Below the pieces are notes generated by a model. It was not told the origin of the DNA. It saw only the letters and a program-made list of their open reading frames with translations, and searched no databases. DNA of 12,429 bases. Source: an uncultured Prevotellamassilia sp. (lineage in GTDB: Bacteria; Bacteroidota; Bacteroidia; Bacteroidales; Bacteroidaceae). The stretch lies in NCBI GenBank assembly GCA_934255485.1, contig CAKQOG010000046.1:1-12429 (forward strand), in the 5' to 3' direction. Positions 6,553 to 12,429 of this stretch are shown here, piece by piece. The stretch's first letter is position 1. Each line of letters opens with the position of its first letter. The position numbers and the translations under genes were made by a program.

Positions 6553-7440
6553 ATGAGCGATAATAATTCAAAAAGCAATTTAGTAGACTTTATAGGCAAA
6601 TATAGCTATTGCTTCCTTTTTGTTATACTCGAGGCAATTAGCATGGCATTGCTTTTTAGATTTAATAGCTACCAAGGCAGTGTGTGGTTTAGTGCTGCCA
6701 ATTCGCTTGTGGCCAAGGTTAATGGCATTTACACAGATGCCGTTAGTTTTATCCATTTGCAAGAGGTAAACCGTAGTCTTACTGACCAAAATATTGCATT
6801 GCAGCGCGAAACCGAACATTTGCGCCAAGCACTGATAACGGCTACAAAAGACACAACCATCACAGAAAAACTGATGAAAGAAAAACTTGTTGGTTACAAT
6901 ATGATACCTGCAATGGTGGTGTCTAACAGCTCCGACCGTACAAACAACTATATTGTAATAGACCGTGGTGAGGCCGATGGCATTCGCCCTGAAATGGGCG
7001 TTGTAGGCGGAGGTGGTGTTGTAGGTATTGTGTATCTGGTAGGTCCACATCATTCGTTGATAATACCAGTTACTAACCGCAAGTCGAGTATCAGTTGCCG
7101 CATACGAGGTCAAAATTATTTTGGCTATTTGCAATGGGATGGTTCGAGTATGTTGAGTGCTTATCTTGACGATGTGCCACGTTATGCACGTCCACATGTA
7201 GGGCAAGCAGTCGAAACAAGCGGCTACTCGGCGGTATTTCCTCCTGGCATATTTGTAGGACGTGTGCGCAAAGTGCGCAATTCATCTGATGGACAGTCGT
7301 ACAGATTAGACGTGACATTGGGTACAAACTTTGCAAACTTGCGCGATGTATCTGTTGTTACCACACCTTATAAGGCTGAGATAGACACCTTGCAAGTACA
7401 TGCACAACAAGTGGACGAAGCAACCGAGAGCACCCACTAA
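6553..7440 (+). CDS. mreC: rod-shape protein MreC
   Basis: Bitopic membrane protein that forms periplasmic assemblies, binds PBP2 and activates the RodA-PBP2 synthase. The product is 295 residues. A cytoplasmic N-terminus is followed by one membrane anchor at about 18-36 (SYCFLFVILEAISMALLF), a coiled-coil-like stretch at about 68-98 (LQEVNRSLTDQNIALQRETE) and the MreC beta-barrel domain at about 115-272. That domain contains DRGEADGIRPEMGVV (137-151) and TSGYSAVFPPGIFVG (222-236), the family's signature near the end. The tail (273-295) is short, polar and probably disordered. It lies 203 bp after mreB, the largest gap in the cluster, which holds a GC-rich hairpin. The start at 6553 gives a normal anchor position. 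Confidence 0.93.
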   Translation: MSDNNSKSNLVDFIGKYSYCFLFVILEAISMALLFRFNSYQGSVWFSAANSLVAKVNGIYTDAVSFIHLQEVNRSLTDQNIALQRETEHLRQALITATKDTTITEKLMKEKLVGYNMIPAMVVSNSSDRTNNYIVIDRGEADGIRPEMGVVGGGGVVGIVYLVGPHHSLIIPVTNRKSSISCRIRGQNYFGYLQWDGSSMLSAYLDDVPRYARPHVGQAVETSGYSAVFPPGIFVGRVRKVRNSSDGQSYRLDVTLGTNFANLRDVSVVTTPYKAEIDTLQVHAQQVDEATESTH

Positions 7441-7452
7441 ACGTATATTATT

Positions 7453-7492
7453 GTGTATAAGTAAGCATAGTTCTCTGTGCCTACTTATACAC
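7453..7492 (+). promoter_or_regulatory. 15-bp stem-loop between mreC and mreD
   Basis: GTGTATAAGTAAGCA (7453-7467) pairs with TGCCTACTTATACAC (7478-7492) at 14 of 15 positions around a 10-nt loop. It begins 12 nt after the mreC stop. No T-run follows, so intrinsic termination is unlikely. Better guesses are an intercistronic stabiliser or a processing site separating mreBC from mreD-mrdA-rodA, or a small palindromic repeat. Confidence 0.55.
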
Positions 7493-7527
7493 CTCATTGA
7501 ATTATCAAACCTCTACAATTATCATCC

Positions 7528-8028
7528 GTGTTTCAAACAGTTATGTCGCGAGTGGGATGGTTTATCTCGCTACTATTGCTACAAGCATTGGTTTTTAACC
7601 ATGTACACATATTAGGCTTTGCCACTCCCATGCCCTATGTTTATTTTTTGCTCATTATGCCAAGCAATACACTGCGTTGGCTTTATGTGTTGTTGGGTTT
7701 TGTTTTGGGCTTGTGCGTAGATATCTTTACCAACACCCCAGGCATGGCAGCAGGTGCACTATGCTTGTTGGGACTTATCAATCCACTTTTATTGAAGGTA
7801 TTTTCGCCAAGTGATAACAACGATAGTTTTGAACCTTCACACAAAACGATGGAGTGGGGAGCATTTGTTAGATACGTTTTCTTCAGTGTGTTTATATACT
7901 GTGTCGTATTTTTTATTTTCGAAGCTTTTTCATTCTTTGATTGGTTGATATTGCTTATTAACATTGTTGGTAGCACTTTGCTCACAACCTTGTTTATTGT
8001 TGCAATGGAACTTATTCGTGGAAAATGA
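7528..8028 (+). CDS. mreD: rod-shape protein MreD
   Basis: Small polytopic inner-membrane partner of MreC. The product is 166 residues from a GTG at 7528, or 161 from the ATG at 7543 (MSRVGWF). Hydrophobic segments lie at about 10-26, 34-46, 50-66, 74-92, 112-136 and 138-160, the five to six helices expected for MreD. GLCVDIFTNTPGMAA (61-75) is the family's recognisable turn. As I recall them, Bacteroidales MreD proteins start a few residues before the Gly-Trp-Phe motif, so either start is possible; neither has a strong Shine-Dalgarno site. It lies 87 bp after mreC and 40 bp before mrdA, with a stem-loop in the first gap only. Confidence 0.85.
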   Translation: MFQTVMSRVGWFISLLLLQALVFNHVHILGFATPMPYVYFLLIMPSNTLRWLYVLLGFVLGLCVDIFTNTPGMAAGALCLLGLINPLLLKVFSPSDNNDSFEPSHKTMEWGAFVRYVFFSVFIYCVVFFIFEAFSFFDWLILLINIVGSTLLTTLFIVAMELIRGK

Positions 8029-8068
8029 CCCATCATATAAATAACCAACCTAAAAACAATTTCATCAA

Positions 8069-10021
8069 TTGGCATCAAACAATTTTGAAATACGCAAGTT
8101 TGTTATCGGAGGGGTGGCTATAGGCATTATACTCATTTATATGATACGCCTATTCACCTTGCAACTATGGAGCGATGATTATAAAAAAAATGCAGACTCC
8201 AATGCTTTCCGTAAAGACATTCAGTACCCTTCGCGTGGTTTAATACTCGATCGCAAAGGGCGTATTTTGGTGTATAACGAACCATCATATAATATTATGG
8301 TGGTAATGAACGACCAGCGTGGTATAGACACACTCGACTTCTGCCAAACCATTGGCATAAGCAAGGATGACTATATCAAACGAATGGCAGACATAAAAGA
8401 CCCTAAGAAAAATCCTGGCTATTCGCGTTATACACCACAGCTTTTTATGGCTCAAATACCTGCAACAGAGTTTTCTTTGTTTCGTGAAAAACTATTCCGT
8501 TTTAAAGGCTTTAGCATTGAAAAACGCTCAACACGCCAGTATACTAGTGCTATAGGTGCACATATATTAGGCGATGTGGGCGAGATAAGTGAAAAGGAAC
8601 TTGAGGAGGATTCTACAAACTATTATGCATCGGGCGACTACATTGGAAAGTTGGGTATAGAGCGTGCTTACGAAGAGCAATTGCGCGGCGTAAAAGGTAT
8701 GCGCATTATGCTGCGCGATGTTCACGGCAGAACGCAAGGACACTATCAAAACGGTAAATACGACAAGCAAGCACAGCCAGGTAAAAACCTTACTCTTGGT
8801 CTCGATAAAGACTTGCAAGCACTTGCCGAACGCTTGCTCGAAGGAAAGAAAGGGGCAATAGTTGCTATAGAACCTCAGACAGGCGAGGTGCTTTGTATGG
8901 CATCTGCACCAACTTACGACCCCCGCATTATGGTGGGGCGTGATCGTGGTAAAAACCACATCATGCTTAGTAACAATCCGCAAAAACCTTTGCTCAATCG
9001 TGCTATAATGGGTACTTATCCTCCAGGTTCAACTTTCAAGATAACGCAAGCACTCACCGGATTGCAAGAAGGCTCAATCGACCCTCAAATATCATTTCCT
9101 TGTCATCATGGTTTTAACTACAAGGGACTTCATGTTGGTTGTCATGGCCATGCATCGCCTATCAACCTTGTTCCTGCTATTGGTACGTCGTGTAACTCCT
9201 ACTTTTGTTGGAATTTATTCCGCTTGTTGAGCAACAAACGCAAATATGGTTCGGTACAAAATGCTATGACAACGTGGAAAAACTATATGGTTCGCATGGG
9301 TTATGGGTATAAATTGGGCATTGACTTGCCAGGCGAAAAACGTGGCATGATACCCAATGCACAGTACTACGACAAAGCTTACAAAAAATCGTGGAATGGC
9401 TTAACCGTAATCTCTATTGCCATAGGTCAAGGCGAGGTAACAGCCACTCCCTTGCAAATTTGCAATCTTGCAGCAACGGTTGCTAACAGAGGTTACTTTA
9501 TTACTCCTCATGTGGTACACAGTATTCAAGATGGACGCATAGACCCTATTTATTACAAACGTCGCTACACAGGTGTAAACCGTCGGTGGTACGAATATTG
9601 TGTGGCTGGTATGCGTAAGGCTGTGCTCGATGGTACTTGTCGTGCAGCCAACTTGCCAGGTTATGAGGTGTGTGGTAAAACAGGTACTGCACAAAACCGC
9701 GGTCACGACCACTCTGTGTTTATGGGCTTTGCACCGATGAACAATCCGCGTATAGCCGTTTCGGTATATGTTGAAAATGGTGGTTTTGGTAATGTATATG
9801 GTGTGCCTATAGGTGCTCTAATCATGGAGCAGTATCTCAATGGTAAACTATCTAAAGGCTCTGAAGCAAAAGCTCAGCATTTCCAAAACATGCACATCAA
9901 ATATGGCGATTCAAAGAAAGATACCAAAGCCAAACAAGACGACAAAAAAGGTACTAAAAAAGATGCTGGTAAGGGTATTGAGAAAAATAAAACAAACAAG
10001 AAAATAGAAAAGAATGCTTAA
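8069..10021 (+). CDS. mrdA: penicillin-binding protein 2, elongation transpeptidase
   Basis: Class B PBP that cross-links peptidoglycan in the side wall, with RodA as its polymerase. The product is 650 residues. A membrane anchor (about 11-32) is followed by the pedestal domain (about 45-210, with QYPSRGLILDRKG at 52-64) and the transpeptidase domain (about 255-590). The catalytic motifs are complete: SxxK at 321-324 (STFK), SxN at 374-376 (SCN) and KTGT at 537-540. The start must be the TTG at 8069: the frame has a stop at 8051-8053, no ATG or GTG lies between, the first ATG is inside the anchor, and NFEIRKFVIGG is the expected N-terminus. A Cys/His-rich loop (345-361) precedes SxN. The last 40 residues are mostly Lys/Asp and probably disordered. 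The gene overlaps rodA by 8 nt. Confidence 0.95.
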   Translation: MASNNFEIRKFVIGGVAIGIILIYMIRLFTLQLWSDDYKKNADSNAFRKDIQYPSRGLILDRKGRILVYNEPSYNIMVVMNDQRGIDTLDFCQTIGISKDDYIKRMADIKDPKKNPGYSRYTPQLFMAQIPATEFSLFREKLFRFKGFSIEKRSTRQYTSAIGAHILGDVGEISEKELEEDSTNYYASGDYIGKLGIERAYEEQLRGVKGMRIMLRDVHGRTQGHYQNGKYDKQAQPGKNLTLGLDKDLQALAERLLEGKKGAIVAIEPQTGEVLCMASAPTYDPRIMVGRDRGKNHIMLSNNPQKPLLNRAIMGTYPPGSTFKITQALTGLQEGSIDPQISFPCHHGFNYKGLHVGCHGHASPINLVPAIGTSCNSYFCWNLFRLLSNKRKYGSVQNAMTTWKNYMVRMGYGYKLGIDLPGEKRGMIPNAQYYDKAYKKSWNGLTVISIAIGQGEVTATPLQICNLAATVANRGYFITPHVVHSIQDGRIDPIYYKRRYTGVNRRWYEYCVAGMRKAVLDGTCRAANLPGYEVCGKTGTAQNRGHDHSVFMGFAPMNNPRIAVSVYVENGGFGNVYGVPIGALIMEQYLNGKLSKGSEAKAQHFQNMHIKYGDSKKDTKAKQDDKKGTKKDAGKGIEKNKTNKKIEKNA

Positions 10022-11486
10022 CGAAAACAAACAATATCCACTGTTTAATGCAGATTGGGTGATACTCACTCTCTACGTTGTGCTGCTTATATGCGGATGG
10101 TTTAGCATTTGCGGTGCAAGCCATGAAATAGGCGATACCGATTTCTTTGCATGGTCGGCACGTACGGGCAAACAAATAGTTTGGATCGCTTGTGCCTTTG
10201 CGTTGGGGTTTGTCATTATGATGAGTTCTGACCGTTATTACGATACCTTGGCAGGCTTCTTCTATTGGCTTATGATGTTTGTTTTGCTCATAACCCCTTT
10301 TATTGCACACGACATTAAAGGTTCAAAGTCGTGGGTAAGTCTTGGATTTTGCAACATTCAGCCAGCAGAGTTTGCCAAGTGTGCCACTGCCTTAGCGGTG
10401 GCAAAACTTATAGACCAATATGGTTTCACGCTCGACAATATGCACAATTTTGCAAAGGCTGCAGGACTTATACTGCTACCCATGGTGCTCATTGTGCTCC
10501 AACGCGAAACGGGTTCGGCTTTGGTTTACTTAGCTTTCTTCCTTATGTTTTATCGTGAGGGCATGCCTGGTTGTATTCTGTTTACAGCAGTGGCAGCAGT
10601 AGCCTATTTTGTGATTGGCATACGTTTTGGCGAGGTAGAGTTGCCAGGTACCTATTCCTCAGTTGGCGAGTTTGTAGTGCTAGTTATGATATGGATATTC
10701 ACTATGGGCATGTTGCGTATATATGTACCTCGCAACAAAGCGTGCCATCTCTTCTTAGTGGTTGGTGTGGTAGCTATCAGCTTGTCGTTGCTTGTATCAG
10801 AGTTTATCATACAGTTTGATATATCATGGGTCTTGCTCTCGTTATGTATTTTCATGGCAGGCTATTTGGCATGGCAGTCATTGGGGCAACGCGTAAATTC
10901 ATGTTTGTTGATAGCCCTCTTTACATTAGGTAGCACGGCTTTTCTCTATACAGCCGACTTTGCACTCAACAATGTGCTTGAGCCACACCAACGCGTGCGC
11001 ATACAGGTGCTTTTAGGTATGAATGAGGATAATCGAGATGCAGGTTACAACGTAAACCAAAGCAAGATAGCTATTGGTTCGGGGGGACTTGAAGGCAAAG
11101 GCTTTATGAATGGCACACAAACAAAACTCAAATATGTACCAGAACAAGATACCGATTTCATTTTCTGTACCGTAGGCGAAGAACAAGGTTTCTTAGGCTC
11201 TGCAGGCGTGTTGCTCCTGTTTTTATGTATGATACTAAGGCTTATCTATCTAAGCGAAAAGCAAGTAACCACCTTTGCCCGAGTCTATGGATATTCGCTT
11301 ACAAGCATACTGCTCTTCCATGTGTTCATCAACGTTGGAATGGTTATGGGCATAACGCCAGTTATTGGCATTCCGCTACCATTCTTTAGTTATGGCGGTT
11401 CGTCGCTATGGGGCTTCACGCTCATGCTCTTTATATTCTTAAGAATGGATGCAAGTCGTAAACGTCCGATTAGTGGTACACGATAA
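10014..11486 (+). CDS. rodA: peptidoglycan glycosyltransferase RodA (SEDS family)
   Basis: Polymerises lipid II into glycan strands together with PBP2. The product is 490 residues against about 370 in E. coli. Landmarks: QPAEFAK (116-122), LQRETGSAL (162-170, where many RodA proteins read QPDLGTAL), PHQRVRIQVLLG (324-335), GYNVNQSKIAIGSGGLEGKG (344-363), EQDTDFIF (377-384) with the catalytic Asp at 381, and GIPLPFFSYGGSS (452-464). The extra length is a block of about 110 residues (about 205-320) holding three or four additional hydrophobic segments between the usual helices and the catalytic loop. From memory, long RodA forms are usual in Bacteroidetes. The ATG overlaps the end of mrdA by 8 nt, implying translational coupling of polymerase and transpeptidase. 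No clear terminator follows. Confidence 0.94.
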   Translation: MLNENKQYPLFNADWVILTLYVVLLICGWFSICGASHEIGDTDFFAWSARTGKQIVWIACAFALGFVIMMSSDRYYDTLAGFFYWLMMFVLLITPFIAHDIKGSKSWVSLGFCNIQPAEFAKCATALAVAKLIDQYGFTLDNMHNFAKAAGLILLPMVLIVLQRETGSALVYLAFFLMFYREGMPGCILFTAVAAVAYFVIGIRFGEVELPGTYSSVGEFVVLVMIWIFTMGMLRIYVPRNKACHLFLVVGVVAISLSLLVSEFIIQFDISWVLLSLCIFMAGYLAWQSLGQRVNSCLLIALFTLGSTAFLYTADFALNNVLEPHQRVRIQVLLGMNEDNRDAGYNVNQSKIAIGSGGLEGKGFMNGTQTKLKYVPEQDTDFIFCTVGEEQGFLGSAGVLLLFLCMILRLIYLSEKQVTTFARVYGYSLTSILLFHVFINVGMVMGITPVIGIPLPFFSYGGSSLWGFTLMLFIFLRMDASRKRPISGTR

Positions 11487-11615
11487 TAAAATAAAGATGT
11501 GTTGTTTAATATACACACACACAGAACTCAATCATCGCCTCTTATAGTAGAGAACTTTGGTGACTGATGAAAAATAAAACGATAATACACCTTTATTATA
11601 AAGCTTAAAAAACTT

Positions 11616-12080
11616 ATGAACTTTAATAATCATAATAACTCTGAAAATCGCTGGCGCACCGTGGCTATTTTATCCATCAGTCTTTTGGTTATCATAGGCA
11701 TTGTATATATGAAACATAGTGCAAACGAGCAAAAATCGTATATAGGCCTACATAATAACGATACTACTCACCAGCAAGTGGCCATACCCGACACTACTAT
11801 CGATCCGAGTGTGATGCCACAAGCTCCCGACACCATGCCATCTGCTCAACTGCCCGATACTATTTTGGGTAAGGATACACGCAACCCCTACGAAGCTGGT
11901 TACGATGATGGTTATGCCAGTGGATGCGATGATGGTGCCTCGCACTCATACCATGCCACCTATGATGAATCAAGTAATTTTTCGACCAATGCCGAAAAAC
12001 AAAACTATGTCAATGGTTATAGAGAAGGATATGCCAAAGGTTTTGAAGATGGCAAACAAGGCAAACAGTTTAATATTTAA
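11616..12080 (+). CDS. membrane-anchored protein with duplicated glycine-rich repeat
   Basis: I do not recognise a named family. The product is 154 residues: a short Asn-rich N-terminus, one membrane anchor (about 15-31, TVAILSISLLVIIGIVY), a linker with three Pro-Asp-Thr units (58-60, 71-73, 80-82) that should be extended and exposed outside the cytoplasm, then two copies of YxxGYxxGYAxGxxDG. These are YEAGYDDGYASGCDDG at 92-107 and YVNGYREGYAKGFEDG at 131-146. Glycine every fourth residue suggests tightly packed helices. Similar GxxxG ladders occur in Yae1 and FliH, but no relationship is implied. It lies 129 bp after rodA; GAACTTTG at 11552-11559 is a one-mismatch -7 box, so it may have its own promoter. 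A link to envelope growth is inferred from position only. Confidence 0.75.
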   Translation: MNFNNHNNSENRWRTVAILSISLLVIIGIVYMKHSANEQKSYIGLHNNDTTHQQVAIPDTTIDPSVMPQAPDTMPSAQLPDTILGKDTRNPYEAGYDDGYASGCDDGASHSYHATYDESSNFSTNAEKQNYVNGYREGYAKGFEDGKQGKQFNI

Positions 12081-12094
12081 ATAGATAAGTAAGT

Positions 12095-12124
12095 GTTCGA
12101 ATTTAGTTTCTTATAAATTTGAAC
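12095..12124 (+). terminator. A/T-rich hairpin after the glycine-repeat gene
   Basis: GTTCGAATTTA (12095-12105) pairs with TAAATTTGAAC (12114-12124) at 11 positions with one G-U pair and an 8-nt loop, 14 nt after the stop codon. No T-run follows, so it is a 3'-end structure but not by itself a convincing intrinsic terminator. Confidence 0.45.
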
Positions 12125-12164
12125 CTATTACTGTCTGCTAAACATTTTATAAACAAATAAAAAT

Positions 12165-12199
12165 AGGATTGGTACTTATAATAAAGTATCAGTCCTTTT
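12165..12199 (+). terminator. intrinsic terminator
   Basis: AGGATTGGTACTT (12165-12177) pairs with AAGTATCAGTCCT (12184-12196), 13 positions including two G-U pairs, around the loop ATAATA. It runs into TTTT (12196-12199) and then a second T-rich stretch. It should end transcription from the rodA side and isolate the fragment at the right edge. Confidence 0.75.
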
Positions 12200-12201
12200 G
12201 G

Positions 12202-12226
12202 TTTCTTTTTGAATTTCAAAAAGAAA
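12202..12226. repeat. perfect palindrome with 12-nt arms
   Basis: TTTCTTTTTGAA (12202-12213) and TTCAAAAAGAAA (12215-12226) are exact reverse complements around a single central T. The palindrome ends 2 nt before the ATG at 12229. It could be an operator for the HTH gene that follows, an end of a mobile element, or simply the tail of the terminator region. The arms are mostly T and A runs, which lowers the weight of the symmetry. Confidence 0.5.
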
Positions 12227-12228
12227 TT

Positions 12229-12429
12229 ATGTATATAAAAAACTATATAAGTACACATTTCTTCGGACAGTCGGTATATGCTCAGCTAATTCAAAGGCTG
12301 CCATTCTGATGGGATGCACCCGACAGTATATCTACAAACTCGTGGCTAACGGAAAGTTGAAGGCATCAAGATTGAGCAGCAGAATGGCATTCGTAAGAAA
12401 GGCTGATATAGAGAAGATGTTTGAGGGTA
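12229..12429 (+). pseudogene. excisionase-type helix-turn-helix protein, 5' end frameshifted, 3' end cut
   Basis: From about 12291 to the edge one frame reads SKAAILMGCTRQYIYKLVAN and continues with GKLKASRLSSRMAF and VRKADIEKMFEG. This is a helix-turn-helix of the MerR/excisionase (HTH_17) kind: AA.L.GCTRQYIYKLV.NGKL is the recognition core, and the Lys-Ala-Asp-Ile-Glu tail is typical. Such small DNA-binding proteins often sit beside integrases or toxin genes. This frame has no ATG, GTG or TTG between a stop at 12210-12212 and the domain. The only ATG upstream (12229) opens a 26-codon frame, MYIKNYISTHFFGQSVYAQL and onward, which stops at 12307-12309 and is offset by one base from the HTH frame. 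A one-base deletion near 12289-12294 would explain both. The gene continues past the window, so true decay cannot be told from a sequencing error. Confidence 0.5.

Larger units (their letters stand above)
12081..12228. other. intergenic region with stacked palindromes
   Basis: Between the glycine-repeat gene and the HTH fragment there is no coding frame. The stretch is strongly A/T-rich and holds three separate palindromes in 132 bases (12095-12124, 12165-12196, 12202-12226). Between them (12125-12164) I see nothing but A/T-rich text. Confidence 0.6.

Noticed and set aside
11511..11522. (AC)n microsatellite after rodA
   Set aside because: Only about six units in non-coding DNA; no frame or promoter spacing that it clearly affects.
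11906..12054. Assigning the glycine-repeat protein to the Yae1 or FliH families
   Set aside because: Only the GxxxG periodicity is shared; the membrane anchor and Pro-Asp-Thr linker do not fit either.
12285..12300. Programmed ribosomal frameshift joining the two frames of the HTH gene
   Set aside because: No X XXY YYZ slippery heptamer or obvious stimulatory structure; a one-base deletion is simpler.
12229..12309. Remnant of an IS4-type transposase N-terminus (FFGQSVYAQL)
   Set aside because: The likeness is too short to support, with no further transposase sequence nearby; the frameshifted-HTH reading explains the peptide better.

Overview
The window reads as chromosomal core-gene DNA from a Bacteroidales bacterium, most likely Prevotella or a close relative. 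Three things point there: the low-to-moderate GC content, weak Shine-Dalgarno sites with A/T-rich start contexts and TAnnTTTG-type -7 promoter boxes, and protein features typical of the group (a C-terminally extended class II lysyl-tRNA synthetase, a RodA of about 490 residues, and the order purH-mreB-mreC-mreD-mrdA-rodA). This assignment comes from recognising families by eye, not from a database search.

Layout. (1) 1-200, minus strand: the first 66 codons of a membrane protein that runs off the left edge. (2) 201-623: a divergent control region with a long-range inverted repeat, two competing hairpins and the lysS promoter. (3) 624-4445, plus strand: lysS (lysyl-tRNA synthetase), gpsA (glycerol-3-phosphate dehydrogenase) and a FemAB/GNAT-like acyltransferase, each followed by a stem-loop. 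(4) 4638-5231: a stand-alone IMP cyclohydrolase, i.e. only the N-terminal half of the usual bifunctional PurH, with its own clear promoter. (5) 5318-11486: the rod-shape (elongasome) cluster mreB, mreC, mreD, mrdA (PBP2) and rodA; mrdA has a TTG start and overlaps rodA by 8 nt. (6) 11616-12080: a small membrane-anchored protein with a duplicated glycine-rich repeat. (7) 12081-12429: hairpins including a good terminator, then a near-perfect palindrome and a 5'-disturbed excisionase-type helix-turn-helix gene cut by the right edge.

How the genes fit together. The mre/mrd block encodes the machine for lateral wall growth: MreB filaments guide it, MreC and MreD link them to the periplasm, RodA polymerises glycan strands and PBP2 cross-links them. 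LysS (translation), GpsA (phospholipid backbone) and PurH (purines) are housekeeping neighbours. The main novelty lies in the RNA-level architecture (strong stem-loops in nearly every gap, including two inside the mre cluster), the split purH, the glycine-repeat protein after rodA, and the broken HTH gene at the right edge. I see no CRISPR array, tRNA, rRNA, complete insertion sequence or obvious defence system.
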